Shown: positions 32,388-41,888 of the stretch, one piece after another
Layout: each line of letters opens with the position of its first letter
Numbering within the stretch: the first letter of the stretch is position 1
Source of the DNA: Rhodobacterales bacterium
GTDB lineage: Bacteria; Pseudomonadota; Alphaproteobacteria; Rhodobacterales; Rhodobacteraceae
Assembly: GCA_009993005.1 (NCBI GenBank)
Contig: JAACUH010000055.1
Coordinates: 1 to 64,000 of the forward strand
Direction: 5' to 3'
Length of the DNA stretch: 64,000 nucleotides
Program-made: the position numbers and the translations under genes
Notes under the pieces: model-generated
The model's database searches: none
Told to the model about the DNA's origin: nothing
What the model saw: only the letters and a program-made list of their open reading frames with translations

Positions 32388-32860
32388 CAGGCGCGCAGGT
32401 CCATCATCGCGGTGAATTCGACCTCGGCGGCCAGCTCGCCCTCGACGGTCGCAACCCCCTTGAACCGCCAGACCTTGCCGCCGGGCTTGCCCCGCGTCGT
32501 CACCACTTCCATCCGCAGCGCGTCGCCGGGGATCACCTTGCGGCGGAACTTGCAGCCGTCGATGGACATGAAATAGATCAGCAGGTTGCCGTCGGTCAGC
32601 CCCAGCGTCGCCCCGACCATCACCGCCGCCGTCTGCGCCATCGCCTCGACGATCGTCACGCCGGGCATGATCGGGTTGCCGGGGAAATGCCCCTGGAAAT
32701 GCGGCTCGTTCATCGTGACATTCTTGAGCCCCACCGCCGAAGTCGTGCCGTCGATCTGCGTCACCCTGTCCACCAGAAGGAAGGGATAGCGGTGCGGCAG
32801 GATCCGCTGGATCAGCAGGATGTCGGCCTCTGTGACGGTGGCGGGGGCGGTCTCTGTCAT
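32387..32860 (-). CDS. fabZ: 3-hydroxyacyl-ACP dehydratase FabZ
   Basis: Dehydrates 3-hydroxyacyl-ACP in fatty acid elongation and competes with LpxA for the same pool. The 157-residue product has [13 protein letters not shown] near the start and the catalytic segment [19 protein letters not shown], with histidine and glutamate in place. The ATG at 32860 is behind AAGGACCCAAGG; a GTG 15 nt upstream is less likely. Confidence 0.96.
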   Translation of the reverse strand: MTETAPATVTEADILLIQRILPHRYPFLLVDRVTQIDGTTSAVGLKNVTMNEPHFQGHFPGNPIMPGVTIVEAMAQTAAVMVGATLGLTDGNLLIYFMSIDGCKFRRKVIPGDALRMEVVTTRGKPGGKVWRFKGVATVEGELAAEVEFTAMMDLRA

Positions 32861-32939
32861 CCTTGGGTCCTTCACTGGCGGTTTCGGCCGTCACGGCCTT
32901 TGACTGACTAGCAATTCACCCCGCGCAGGACAAGCCGGG

Positions 32940-33539
32940 CTATGGCTGCGTGGCGGGTTGGTCCTCGGGCGGGGTCTGCCCTTCGGGCGCAAGGGCGCTG
33001 CCATCCCCGATGGCCGCGTCGATCGCGGCAATCGCCTCTTCGGTGATATCGACAAGCGCCACGCCAAGGAACACGCTGCGCCGGTCGAGGATCACGGCCG
33101 CGCCGCTGTCGGCCATCATCTGGCCCAGCACCGGCGTTGCGGCGACAAGAAACGCATCACGCCCCCGCACCAGACCCTGTTGCAGGTCACGCTCCTTGGC
33201 GTCCTGGGCCTGGCGGATGCCCTGCACCTTGACGTCAAAGGCCCCCGCCTCGGCGCGAAAGGTCTCCACGGGCATCGTCGGCCGGCGCAGGGTCAGGCTG
33301 CGCTCCTCCTCGGTGAGCGCGGCCTCGATCCGGCGGTTTTCTACGCCGAGCGCCTCTGTCTGCGCCAGCACCTGCGCATTGATGCGTTGGCCAAAGTGGG
33401 ATTCGGCAAAGAGCCGGTCCGGGTCGATCGTCAGGATCGGGCTGCGGATCTGCCCCATGACAAGGTCGTCCTGCGCCACCAGCGGCGACGCGAGCGCCGC
33501 AAGCCATACCACCAGCATCCGCAGCAAAATGCGGCGCAT
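32940..33539 (-). CDS. OmpH/Skp-family periplasmic chaperone
   Basis: A 199-residue exported protein with a signal peptide of about 22 residues (LAALASPLVA, cleavage before QDD). The long charged middle (residues about 60-130, RRIEAALTEEERSLTLRR) is predicted helical or coiled coil, as in Skp tentacles. The core SPILTIDPDRLFAES and ILDRRSVFLG fit the family. It follows bamA directly: the GAGG site lies over the bamA stop. It escorts outer-membrane proteins to BamA. The proline-rich C-terminus is short and unusual. Confidence 0.87.
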   Translation of the reverse strand: MRRILLRMLVVWLAALASPLVAQDDLVMGQIRSPILTIDPDRLFAESHFGQRINAQVLAQTEALGVENRRIEAALTEEERSLTLRRPTMPVETFRAEAGAFDVKVQGIRQAQDAKERDLQQGLVRGRDAFLVAATPVLGQMMADSGAAVILDRRSVFLGVALVDITEEAIAAIDAAIGDGSALAPEGQTPPEDQPATQP

Positions 33540-33549
33540 CGGTCCCACC

Positions 33550-35868
33550 TCAGAAACTGGTCGAGATCGTGACTTCGAAGGACCGCGGGCGGTCGAACTC
33601 TTCCGCCATCAGCGGCTCGGTGAAATTGAACCGCAGCGGTCCCACAGGCGTGGTCCAGAACACCGACAGGCCGACCACCGCGCGCGGGGTGAATGCGTCG
33701 TAAAGAACATTCGCGCCATAGGTCTGGCCCACATCCCACACCGAGCCATAGTCGATGAAGGCGCCGCCGGTGATGCCGTATTCCTCGGGCAGGCCCAGCG
33801 GAAACTCGGATTCGAGCCGCGCCACGGCATAGGCATTGCCCCCCAGCGCATCGTCGGTCTCCGCATCGCGCGGCCCGATGCCGCCGGGTTCGAACCCGCG
33901 CATGATCCGGCTGCCGAGGAAGAACCGGTCGGTGACGCGGCTCTGCCCGTTGCCATAGGCGAGCAGCCCCCCCTCGATGGTGGCGCGCAGCGTGACTTCT
34001 TCGCCCCAGACCTTGGTCTCGGCCGCGGCGAGCGCTGTGGTGCGCACGAAACTCGCCTCGCCCACCCCGAACTCCTGGCCAAAGCGCAGCACGATGCCCG
34101 AATTCGGGTCGAGCCCGGTGCGCCGCGTGTCAAAGCTGTAGGTATAGCCGACCGAATTGGTCGCCACGCCGCCCAGGTCGGCCTCGTTCCGGATGACCAC
34201 GCTGGCGTCCGGATCGACATCGGTAATGTCGGTGTAGTCAAAGGAATAATAGGTCGTCAGCCGGGCATTCTCGCTCACCGGAAAGGTGAAGGAGGGACTG
34301 AAGCGGAAAGTCTCTGTGTCATAGACCGCGTTGTCATTGTTCGTGGTGCGGTAGGACAGGTCGAGCCCGAAACGCAGGTCACGGCCCAGAAACTGCGGCT
34401 CGCCAAAGTTGAGGCTGAAGATGCGGTTGCTGGCACCGGTCGAGATCTGGAAATCGAGCGACTGGCCACGGCCGAGGAAATTGCGCTCCTTGTAGGCGGC
34501 AAAAACGGAAAAGCCGTTGTCGGAGTTGAAGTTCGCGCCAAAGCTGAGCGAGCCCGTCGGCGCCTCTTCGAGGTTCACGTCGATCACCACCTGATCGGGG
34601 GCGGAGCCTTGCCGTGCCTGCACATCGGCATTGGCAAAGAACCCCAGCGCGCGGATGCGTTCCGCGCTTTCGCGGATCGCGCGCGGGTTGAACGGGTCGC
34701 CCTCCACCACGCGGAACTGGCTGCGCACCACGCGGTCGAGCGTCGTGTTGTTGCCTTCGATGTCGATCCGTTCGACAAAGATCCGGTCGCCGCGCACCAA
34801 TGCGAAGTCGATGTCCAGCGTCAGGTCGCGGTCATTGCGGGTAATGCGCGGCTCGACGGTGAGGAAATTGATCCCCTGGCGCAGCGCCAGCCGTTCCAGC
34901 CGGGCGATGTCGGTGTCGATCAGCGTCGGCGAATAGGTGGCGCCGGGCCGCAGCCGCAGCGCGGCCTCAAAGGCGGCCGGGTCGGCCTCGGGGATCTCGC
35001 TCGTCACGGTCACGCGACCAAAGCGGAACACCTGCCCTTCCTGCACATTGAAGGTGATGAGATAGGCATCGCGTTCCCGGGTCAGCGCCACATCGACGTT
35101 CTGCACGGTGAAATCGACGTAGCCGCGCGAGCGGTAGAAGTCGGTCAGCACCTGCCGGTCCAGCGCGATGCGGTCGGCGACAAAGGTGTCGCGCGAGATC
35201 ACGGCACGCAGCAGCCCCGCCTGTTTCGTCTCGAGCACGCCGCGCAGACGACGCTCGGAAAAGCTGCGGTTGCCGACAAAAGAGATGCGCTCGACCTCGG
35301 TCACGCCGCCCTCGAACACTTCGAACACCAGATCGACGCGATTGTCGGACCGGCGGATGATCGCGGGATTGATCGTGGCGTTGATCCGGCCCCGCTGGGC
35401 ATAAAGCTCGGCCATCGCCGCCACGTCGCGTTCGGCCTGCGCGGGGCTGTAGACCCGCCGCTCCTGCGAGCCCAGAACCGCGCCCAGATCGGTGTCGCTC
35501 AGCCGCGCGTTGCCCTCGATGCTGATGCGGTTGATCGTCGGGAACTCCACCACCGAAATCACCAGCAGGCCGCCCTGCGGCGTGGCATCCACGCTCTCGA
35601 ACAGGCCCGAGGCGCGGATGCGCTGGATCGCGTCATTGATGTCGGCGCCCGACAGCGCCTCGCCCCGCGTGATCCCGGCAAAGGTCAGGATGGTGCCGGT
35701 CTCGATACGCTGATTGCCCTCGACCCGCACATCGGTAAAGCGGAACTGTTGCGCCTGCGCGATGCCCGCAGAACCCGCAATCAGGCAGAGCGCGACGACC
35801 ATGCCGCCGACGAGGCCCCTGGCATGACCGCTCAGCCGCGAAAGCACCCGTGAGGACAATCTGTTCAT
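33550..35868 (-). CDS. bamA: Outer-membrane protein assembly factor BamA
   Basis: Core of the BAM complex that folds beta-barrels into the outer membrane. The 772-residue product has a signal peptide ending AGIAQA (about residue 39), five POTRA domains (about 40-420, first repeat FRFTDVRVEGNQRIE), and a barrel with SVGYTYSFDTRR and the lid motif SRIMRGFEPGGIGPRD. It ends in the aromatic signature EVTISTSF. A promoter-like TTGACA element lies upstream. Confidence 0.97.
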   Translation of the reverse strand: MNRLSSRVLSRLSGHARGLVGGMVVALCLIAGSAGIAQAQQFRFTDVRVEGNQRIETGTILTFAGITRGEALSGADINDAIQRIRASGLFESVDATPQGGLLVISVVEFPTINRISIEGNARLSDTDLGAVLGSQERRVYSPAQAERDVAAMAELYAQRGRINATINPAIIRRSDNRVDLVFEVFEGGVTEVERISFVGNRSFSERRLRGVLETKQAGLLRAVISRDTFVADRIALDRQVLTDFYRSRGYVDFTVQNVDVALTRERDAYLITFNVQEGQVFRFGRVTVTSEIPEADPAAFEAALRLRPGATYSPTLIDTDIARLERLALRQGINFLTVEPRITRNDRDLTLDIDFALVRGDRIFVERIDIEGNNTTLDRVVRSQFRVVEGDPFNPRAIRESAERIRALGFFANADVQARQGSAPDQVVIDVNLEEAPTGSLSFGANFNSDNGFSVFAAYKERNFLGRGQSLDFQISTGASNRIFSLNFGEPQFLGRDLRFGLDLSYRTTNNDNAVYDTETFRFSPSFTFPVSENARLTTYYSFDYTDITDVDPDASVVIRNEADLGGVATNSVGYTYSFDTRRTGLDPNSGIVLRFGQEFGVGEASFVRTTALAAAETKVWGEEVTLRATIEGGLLAYGNGQSRVTDRFFLGSRIMRGFEPGGIGPRDAETDDALGGNAYAVARLESEFPLGLPEEYGITGGAFIDYGSVWDVGQTYGANVLYDAFTPRAVVGLSVFWTTPVGPLRFNFTEPLMAEEFDRPRSFEVTISTSF

Positions 35869-35902
35869 CTATCCCGCCTGTCGCCGCATACATCTGGTGT
35901 CC

Positions 35903-35931
35903 GGAGTAGCGGGAATACCGGGGGATGTCAA
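35903..35931 (-). promoter_or_regulatory. Candidate bamA promoter
   Basis: A perfect -35 TTGACA (35926-35931) and a weak -10 TACTCC (35903-35908) with a 17-nt spacer. It overlaps the T-tract of the terminator of the upstream small gene, which would give bamA its own promoter inside the cluster. Confidence 0.5.
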
Positions 35932-35959
35932 AAACAAGAACGCGCCCGATGGGGCGCGT
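35928..35959 (-). terminator. Rho-independent terminator after the 41-residue gene
   Basis: The stem ACGCGCCC/GGGCGCGT with a 4-nt loop is followed on the minus strand by TTCTTGTTTTTG. It separates the rseP/small-gene end from bamA. Confidence 0.7.
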
Positions 35960-35989
35960 CCGCAGTGATTTGGCGATGTTCGGCCGGCG

Positions 35990-36115
35990 TCAGAGCGAGC
36001 CGACATATGTCCCTGCGCCAAGCGCCGCAAGAAGCGTCGCCAGAAAGATGATCCGGTCCCAGTTCAGGTTGATCAGCAGGGTCAGCCCCCGCGTGTTTTC
36101 CATGATGGTCTGCAT
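35990..36115 (-). CDS. 41-residue single-span membrane protein
   Basis: The ATG at 36115 follows a strong GGGAG ribosome site and opens a 41-residue frame closed by TGA at 35990. It starts MQTIMENTRGLTLLINLNWD and has one hydrophobic segment (RIIFLATLLAALGAGTYVG). No family is recognised. It sits between rseP and bamA with its own terminator, suggesting a real gene in the envelope-biogenesis cluster. Confidence 0.65.
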   Translation of the reverse strand: MQTIMENTRGLTLLINLNWDRIIFLATLLAALGAGTYVGSL

Positions 36116-36191
36116 CTTGCGTCTCCCACGTCGTCACCCTCGATACCAACAATTTGTGGCAACAAGATGGCAAGATGGCATCGGCCCCCGG

Positions 36192-36243
36192 GGCCCGCCA
36201 AGGGCAGAGGAACCTGCCCCCGGCCCGCTACGGGCAGAGGAAC
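36192..36243. repeat. 30-bp-period direct repeat at the rseP 3' end
   Basis: GGCCCGCCAAGGGCAGAGGAAC at 36192 recurs as GGCCCGCTACGGGCAGAGGAAC at 36222 (20 of 22 positions match). The second copy holds the rseP stop codon, so this looks like a short tandem duplication of the gene end. Confidence 0.6.
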
Positions 36244-37553
36244 AGGTCATTGGCCAGCGCAAAGACCATCAGCGTGAGGATCAGCGACAGACCCACCGCC
36301 ATCAGGAGGCGCAGCGCCTTGTCGCCGGGCAGCTTGCCCGTGACCGCCTCATAGGCATGGAACACCAGATGCCCGCCATCGAGGATCGGCACGGGAAACA
36401 GGTTGAGCAGCCCCACCGCGGTGGACAGCAGCGCCACGAACCAGATGAAGCTCGTGACGCCTTGCGAGGCCATCGCGCCCGACGCCTGCGCGATACCCAC
36501 CGGGCCCGACAGGTTGCAGGACGATATCGCGCCGGTGATCATGTGCCACAGGCCCGAGAGCGACGAGGTGATGATATACCAGATCTGCCCCGCCGCCGCG
36601 CCGACGGACGACAGGACGCCTGGCGTCACGGTCTGCGGCTCGAACAGCATCCCGCCCGAGATCCCCACCAGCCAGCGCGTCTCGAACCCGCCCTCGGCGC
36701 GCGGCAGATCGGCCCGGCGCGGCACCAGCACGAAATCGAGCACCTCGCCGCCACGCCAGACCGCCACCTGCATCGGCGCCCCGTTCGAGGCCAGCACCAT
36801 ATCGACGAGTTGCGAAAAGGCATGGACAGGCACCCCGTCCACTTCGGTGATCACGTCGCCCACCCGCAGGTCGATGTCATAGGCGGCGGAATTCGGGTTG
36901 AGGCCAAAGATCACCGGCGGATAGGGATGCGGCCCCTGCACCACCCGCAGCGCGCCATCGCGCCGCACGGTATAGTCAAAGCCCGCCGCCACCGGAAACT
37001 GCGCCGCGAACAGCGCGTCGATCGTGCCCACCGGCTGCCCCGCGATCTCGACCAGCTCGTCGCCGGGCTGCAACTCCTGCACGAAACTGTCGGGCAAGGG
37101 TTGCAGCCGCGCGATGGTCAGCGGGTCGGCGGGCTGGCCCTGCACCAGAAAGATGCCGGTAAAGACCACGAGGGACAGGATGAAGTTGAACACCGGCCCC
37201 GCCGCCACCGTCGCCGCCCGCGCCCAGAGCGGCGCGCCCAGCATCGTGCGCCGCCGCAGCGCAGGGTCCACGGCCGTGCCACCGACCGAGGCCGCATTGG
37301 CGTCGCCGAGAAACTTTACATAGCCGCCAAAGGGAAGCGCTGCGAGCTGCCAGCGCGTGCCGCGCCGGTCCACGCGCGACAGCAGCACCGGGCCAAAGCC
37401 CAGCGAGAACACCTCTGCATGGATGCCCGACCAGCGGCCGACGATGTAGTGGCCGTATTCATGCACCGCCACGATGATCGACAGCGCCAGCACAAAGGCC
37501 GCAAGCGTAAAGGCGATATTGCCGAACTGCGGCAGGAGTTGCGCGATATCCAA
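36228..37553 (-). CDS. rseP: Site-2 intramembrane zinc protease RseP
   Basis: A 441-residue membrane protease that cleaves anti-sigma factors and signal peptide remnants. The zinc motif is VAVHEYGHYIVG near residues 29-40, the PDZ domains lie around 120-310, and the C-terminal LNLFPVPILDGGHLV supplies the third ligand. It begins 6 nt after the dxr stop. Confidence 0.95.
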   Translation of the reverse strand: MDIAQLLPQFGNIAFTLAAFVLALSIIVAVHEYGHYIVGRWSGIHAEVFSLGFGPVLLSRVDRRGTRWQLAALPFGGYVKFLGDANAASVGGTAVDPALRRRTMLGAPLWARAATVAAGPVFNFILSLVVFTGIFLVQGQPADPLTIARLQPLPDSFVQELQPGDELVEIAGQPVGTIDALFAAQFPVAAGFDYTVRRDGALRVVQGPHPYPPVIFGLNPNSAAYDIDLRVGDVITEVDGVPVHAFSQLVDMVLASNGAPMQVAVWRGGEVLDFVLVPRRADLPRAEGGFETRWLVGISGGMLFEPQTVTPGVLSSVGAAAGQIWYIITSSLSGLWHMITGAISSCNLSGPVGIAQASGAMASQGVTSFIWFVALLSTAVGLLNLFPVPILDGGHLVFHAYEAVTGKLPGDKALRLLMAVGLSLILTLMVFALANDLFLCP

Positions 37554-37559
37554 TGTGTC

Positions 37560-38729
37560 TCAGCTCTTCTGCTCTATGGCCTCGGTCGCGCGGATGCGCG
37601 CCAGACGGTCTGTTTGTAGAATGTTATCTAGGGTGAGCGTGGCATTTTGCAGCCCGTCAGAGGACGACATTTTGTCGAGCACCTGTTCCACCACCCGCGC
37701 CATGTCGAGAAAGCCGATCTGCCCCGCGATAAAGCCGTCGAGCGCGCGTTCCTTGGCGGCGTTGAAGGCGGCGCCGCTCAGCCCGCCCTCGTCCATCACG
37801 CGGCGCGCGAGCGCCAGCGCAGGATAGCGCGCATCCTCGGGCGCGCGAAAGGTCAATTGACCGATCTGCGCAAGATCGAGCCGCGCCACCGGCAAAGGGC
37901 GCCGTTCGGGCCAGTGCAGGGCATAGCCGATGGCGTGGCGCATGTCGGGCGGCCCCACATGCGCCATCAGCGCGCCATCGGCAAAACCCACCATCGCGTG
38001 AATGAGGCTCTCGGGGTGGATGATGACCTCGATCCGGTCCGGGCTGATGCCAAAGAACTCCTTGGTTTCAATCAGCTCCAGCCCCTTGTTGAACATCGAG
38101 GCACTGTCGATGGTGATCCGCTGCCCCATCGCCCAGTTCGGGTGCTGCGATGCCTCGGCCAGCGTCGCGCCCGCCAGCCGGCCGAGCGGCCAGTCGCGGA
38201 ACGCCCCGCCCGAAGCGGTGATGATGACCCGCTCGACACCTGTCACATCCTCGCCCGTCAGCGCCTGAAAGATCGCCGAATGCTCGCTGTCCACCGGCAG
38301 GATCGTGGCGCCGGTCTCGCGCGCGGTGGCCATCACCAGCGGGCCGGCCGTCACCAGCGTCTCCTTGTTGGCGAGCGCGAGCGTGCCGCCGCGTTTGAGC
38401 ACCGCCATCCCCGGCACCAGCCCCGCCGCGCCGACGATGGCCGACATCACCCAGTCGGCCGGGCGTGCGGCGGCCTCCGCCACGGCCTGCGGGCCGGCGG
38501 CGACGGCGATGCCCGTGCCGGCGAGCAGATCCTTGAGCGCGGCATAGCCGTCAGGCTCGCTCGTCACCGCCAGCCGCGCGTTCAGGCGGCGGGCATCATG
38601 GGCCAACTGCGTGAGGTTGCGCGCCCCGGTCAGCGCCTCGACACGGTAGTCGCCCGGCGCGCGGGCGATCAGGTCGATGGTGTTCTGCCCGATCGACCCG
38701 GTGGCACCAAGGATGCTGACCCGCCTCAA
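37560..38729 (-). CDS. dxr: 1-deoxy-D-xylulose 5-phosphate reductoisomerase
   Basis: Second step of the non-mevalonate isoprenoid pathway, making MEP with NADPH. The family N-terminus RRVSILGATGSIGQNT is preceded only by a TTG at 38729, which overlaps the cdsA stop (TTGA); I take that as the start (389 residues). A GTG at 38759 would add ten odd residues. Other signatures are ALANKETLVTAG, PVDSEHSAIFQ and SMFNKGLELIET. It supplies precursors for uppS two genes upstream. Confidence 0.94.
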   Translation of the reverse strand: MRRVSILGATGSIGQNTIDLIARAPGDYRVEALTGARNLTQLAHDARRLNARLAVTSEPDGYAALKDLLAGTGIAVAAGPQAVAEAAARPADWVMSAIVGAAGLVPGMAVLKRGGTLALANKETLVTAGPLVMATARETGATILPVDSEHSAIFQALTGEDVTGVERVIITASGGAFRDWPLGRLAGATLAEASQHPNWAMGQRITIDSASMFNKGLELIETKEFFGISPDRIEVIIHPESLIHAMVGFADGALMAHVGPPDMRHAIGYALHWPERRPLPVARLDLAQIGQLTFRAPEDARYPALALARRVMDEGGLSGAAFNAAKERALDGFIAGQIGFLDMARVVEQVLDKMSSSDGLQNATLTLDNILQTDRLARIRATEAIEQKS

Positions 38730-39517
38730 AGCCCGACCCCCGCCGGGCCCAGCAGCCACATCAGCCCGACCAGCACCAGGGCGGCGCCCATCAGCGCATC
38801 GAACCGGTCCATCAGCCCGCCATGGCCGGGGATCAGGTCAGAGGCATCCTTGACCCCCATCCTGCGCTTGAAGGCGCTCTCCACGATGTCGCCCATCTGT
38901 CCGGCAAAGCCCACGATCACCGAAGCCCAGACAATGGACCAGTTCGCCCCGGCGAACCACACCATCCCCAGCCCGACCGCCGCCGCGCCGCCCCAGCCTG
39001 CGATGGTGCCGCTCCAGGTCTTTTTCGGGCTGACGCGGGGCCAGAATTTGGGCCCGCCCAGCAACCGCCCCGCGAAATAGCCCAGCACGTCAGAGGCGAT
39101 CACGACCAGAACCAGCCAGACCAGCAACGCAGCGGAGTCGTGGCGCAACTGCACCAGCCCCCAGCCCGCGAGTTGCAGCCCCAAAGCATAGGTGGCGAAG
39201 AGCAGCCGGTGGCGTGGCAGTGCGAGGGCGCCCAGCAGCGGCACGACGGCCAGAAGCGCGAAGCCCCAGATCTCAGGCGTATAGAGCTGCCCCGAAAGCA
39301 CCGCCGCCGTCAGCACCGCAAGCCACATGGCCCGGGTGGGCCGGGCCGCGTCGATCATCATGGCCAGTTCCCAGACCATCACGCCCAGGGCAAAGACCAC
39401 GAGGATATGAAACCACACGCCACCGGCCCAGACCACGACCACACCGATCGCGGCCATCACCGCCGCAGAGAGGACGCGCACCCGCAGGTCGCCCCATTTT
39501 CCGGCGGTTGCAGTCAC
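38726..39517 (-). CDS. cdsA: Phosphatidate cytidylyltransferase CdsA
   Basis: Makes CDP-diacylglycerol, the precursor of all phospholipids. About 263 residues with several membrane segments. The C-terminal signature SAFKRRMGVKDASDLIPG, followed by HGGLMDRFDA, is diagnostic. No ATG fits; the GTG at 39517 is preceded by GGAGG at good spacing, while a GTG at 39523 is too close to it. It follows uppS closely. Confidence 0.92.
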   Translation of the reverse strand: MTATAGKWGDLRVRVLSAAVMAAIGVVVVWAGGVWFHILVVFALGVMVWELAMMIDAARPTRAMWLAVLTAAVLSGQLYTPEIWGFALLAVVPLLGALALPRHRLLFATYALGLQLAGWGLVQLRHDSAALLVWLVLVVIASDVLGYFAGRLLGGPKFWPRVSPKKTWSGTIAGWGGAAAVGLGMVWFAGANWSIVWASVIVGFAGQMGDIVESAFKRRMGVKDASDLIPGHGGLMDRFDALMGAALVLVGLMWLLGPAGVGL

Positions 39518-39533
39518 GCTCACGCCTCCGCCA

Positions 39534-40268
39534 TCACGCCCGGACAGCACCGAACCGCCGGTCGCGGGCGCCGTAGCCCGCCAGGACCTTGGCGAATTCG
39601 GCGCGGGTGAAATCGGGCCAGAGCGTATCGACGAACTCGTATTCCGCATAGGCCGACTGCCAGAGCAGGAAGTTCGAGATCCGCGCCTCGCCGCTGGTGC
39701 GAATCACGAGGTCGGGGTCGGGCAGCACATGGGTGTCGAGGAACCGCGCCAGAGTCTCTGCATCCACATCCTTGTGCGAAAGCCGCCCCATCTCGATCTC
39801 ATAGGCCAGACGCTTGGCCGCGCGCGTCACCTCGTCGCGACCGCCATAGTTGATCGCGATGGTGAGGTGGCATGCGTCATTGCCCGACGTGAGCATCTCC
39901 AGATCGTCCATCAGGCTGACCAGCTTGTCGTCCAGCCGGATCCGGTCGCCGATGAAACGCACCCGCACCCCCGCCTTGAACAGCGCCTGCGCCTCGCGCT
40001 GGATATAGCGGCGGAAAAGGGTCATGAGCCCCGCAACCTCGGTCTGGGTGCGCCGCCAGTTCTCGGTGGAAAAGGCGAATATCGTCAGGTAGCGCACGCC
40101 CAGATCGGGGCAGGCCTCGACGATCTCGCGCACCCGGCGCGCGCCCGCGTGATGGCCGAAAAGCCGCGGTCGCCCGCGCATCTGCGCCCAGCGGCCGTTG
40201 CCGTCCATGATGATCGCCACATGACCGGGTCCGGTCCTGGGTGCAGTCTCTTGCGCGTCGCCGGCCAT
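39534..40268 (-). CDS. uppS: Undecaprenyl diphosphate synthase
   Basis: Makes the C55 lipid carrier for peptidoglycan and LPS. The 244-residue product has the phosphate-binding motif VAIIMDGNGRWAQ near residue 17, then TIFAFSTENWRR and the C-terminal VIRTSGEARISNFLLWQ. The ATG at 40268 follows GGGAGCC. Confidence 0.96.
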   Translation of the reverse strand: MAGDAQETAPRTGPGHVAIIMDGNGRWAQMRGRPRLFGHHAGARRVREIVEACPDLGVRYLTIFAFSTENWRRTQTEVAGLMTLFRRYIQREAQALFKAGVRVRFIGDRIRLDDKLVSLMDDLEMLTSGNDACHLTIAINYGGRDEVTRAAKRLAYEIEMGRLSHKDVDAETLARFLDTHVLPDPDLVIRTSGEARISNFLLWQSAYAEYEFVDTLWPDFTRAEFAKVLAGYGARDRRFGAVRA

Positions 40269-40361
40269 CAAAAGGCTCCCTTGTCCATTCCCACCGCGCT
40301 GCGACGTCGCGCACCGCGCTGCCGGTCAGATCACCCAAGACGGGCAATTCTGTGACCGGCG

Positions 40362-40925
40362 TCAGACCTGCATGATCTCGGCCTGTTTCGTCTCGAGCGT
40401 CTGATCCACCAGCTTGATGAAGCGGTCGGTCATGTCCTGCACTTCGCCTTCCCAGAACTTCTGGTCGTCCTCGGACAGGCCATCGGCCTTGGCTTTCTTG
40501 ATCTGGTCCATCCCGTCGCGCCGCAGGTTGCGGATCGCCACGCGGGCATGTTCGGCATAGCTGCCCGCGACCTTGGTCAACTCGCGGCGGCGTTCCTCGT
40601 TCAATTCGGGGATCGGCAGCATGATGATGGTGCCGTTCATCTGCGGATTGATGCCGAGCCCGCTGTCGCGGATCGCCTTTTCCACCTTGTTGACAAGGCC
40701 CTTGTCCCAGACATTGACCGTGACCATGCGCGGCTCTGGCACGTTGATGGTGCCCACCTGGTTGATCGGGGTGAGCTGGCCATAGGCATCGACCATGATC
40801 GGCTCGAGCATCGAGCCAGAGGCGCGCCCGGTGCGCAGCGAGGCGAATTCGGTGCGCAGCGCGGCAATCGCGCCTTCCATGCGGCGGGTCAGGTCGTCGG
40901 TGTCGAGTTCGAAATCATCTGCCAT
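40362..40925 (-). CDS. frr: Ribosome recycling factor
   Basis: Releases ribosomes with EF-G after termination. The 187-residue product is full length: [20 protein letters not shown] at the start, then [20 protein letters not shown], and helical domain I to the C-terminus. It follows pyrH in the usual order. Confidence 0.97.
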   Translation of the reverse strand: MADDFELDTDDLTRRMEGAIAALRTEFASLRTGRASGSMLEPIMVDAYGQLTPINQVGTINVPEPRMVTVNVWDKGLVNKVEKAIRDSGLGINPQMNGTIIMLPIPELNEERRRELTKVAGSYAEHARVAIRNLRRDGMDQIKKAKADGLSEDDQKFWEGEVQDMTDRFIKLVDQTLETKQAEIMQV

Positions 40926-41080
40926 GTGTCTGCTCTATGCGTCTTGTGCACCTGTGGCGCGATTGGTGGTCCTATACCCGCAAAGGATTGCAATTGTATA
41001 GGGCGGCGGCGGCGCGGGGGGGCGCGACAGGTGGAAACCTGCCACAGGCAAGGCCATGCCATGGCCGCCCGCGTCCGGGG

Positions 41081-41812
41081 TCAGCAGCTTTCGACCACGC
41101 GGGTATAGGTGCCCTGCCCGGCCAGGATGCCGCGCAATCCGCCCGGTTCGTCGAGCGAGAACACGATGATCGGCAGGCGGTTGTCGCGCGCCAGCGCGAT
41201 GGCGGTCGCATCCATCACACCCAGATGCTTTTCCAGCGCCTCGTCATAGGTCACGCAGTCATAACGCTTGGCGTCGGCGTGCTTCTTGGGGTCCTTGTCA
41301 TAGACCCCGTCCACCTTGGTCCCCTTGAAGATCACCTCGCAGGCCATTTCATTGGCGCGCAGCGTGGCGGCGGTATCGGTGGTGAAATAGGGGTTGCCGG
41401 TGCCGGCGGCAAAGATGCAAACGCGCTTTTTCTCCAGGTGGCGCACCGCGCGGCGGCGGATATAGGGTTCGCAGACCTGATCCATCGGGATCGCGCTGAT
41501 GACCCGGGTAAAGATGCCCAGCCCCTCGAGCGCGGATTGCATCGCCAGCGCGTTCATCACGGTCGCCAGCATCCCCATGTAGTCGGCGGTCGTGCGCTCC
41601 ATCCCCTGCGCCGAGCCCTGCAGCCCGCGAAAGATATTGCCGCCACCGATCACCATGCAGATCTCGACGCCCAGATCATGGACCGACTTTACTTCGCGCG
41701 CGATCCGCTCGACCGTGGGCGGATGCAGACCATACCCCTGATCGCCCATCAGCGCCTCGCCCGAGATCTTGAGCATGACCCGGCGAAACGTGGTCTTTTC
41801 GGTGGTCGTCAT
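41081..41812 (-). CDS. pyrH: Uridylate kinase
   Basis: Phosphorylates UMP to UDP. The 243-residue product has [29 protein letters not shown] and [17 protein letters not shown], all amino-acid-kinase-fold signatures of bacterial PyrH. The ATG at 41812 has AGGGG at good spacing; an ATG 6 nt upstream is too close to it. It heads the minus-strand cluster, divergent from miaA. Confidence 0.96.
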   Translation of the reverse strand: MTTTEKTTFRRVMLKISGEALMGDQGYGLHPPTVERIAREVKSVHDLGVEICMVIGGGNIFRGLQGSAQGMERTTADYMGMLATVMNALAMQSALEGLGIFTRVISAIPMDQVCEPYIRRRAVRHLEKKRVCIFAAGTGNPYFTTDTAATLRANEMACEVIFKGTKVDGVYDKDPKKHADAKRYDCVTYDEALEKHLGVMDATAIALARDNRLPIIVFSLDEPGGLRGILAGQGTYTRVVESC

Positions 41813-41888
41813 GCGCATCCCCTGCTGGCTTTCATCACCGCGCAAAATGTCCCAAAAGGGTCGGAGGTTCAATGCCACCCGAGGCGAA

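Noticed and set aside
32950-35853. A 967-residue plus-strand open frame over skp and bamA
   Set aside because: Antisense to BamA and Skp, which have unmistakable motifs. High GC content makes long stop-free antisense frames common here.
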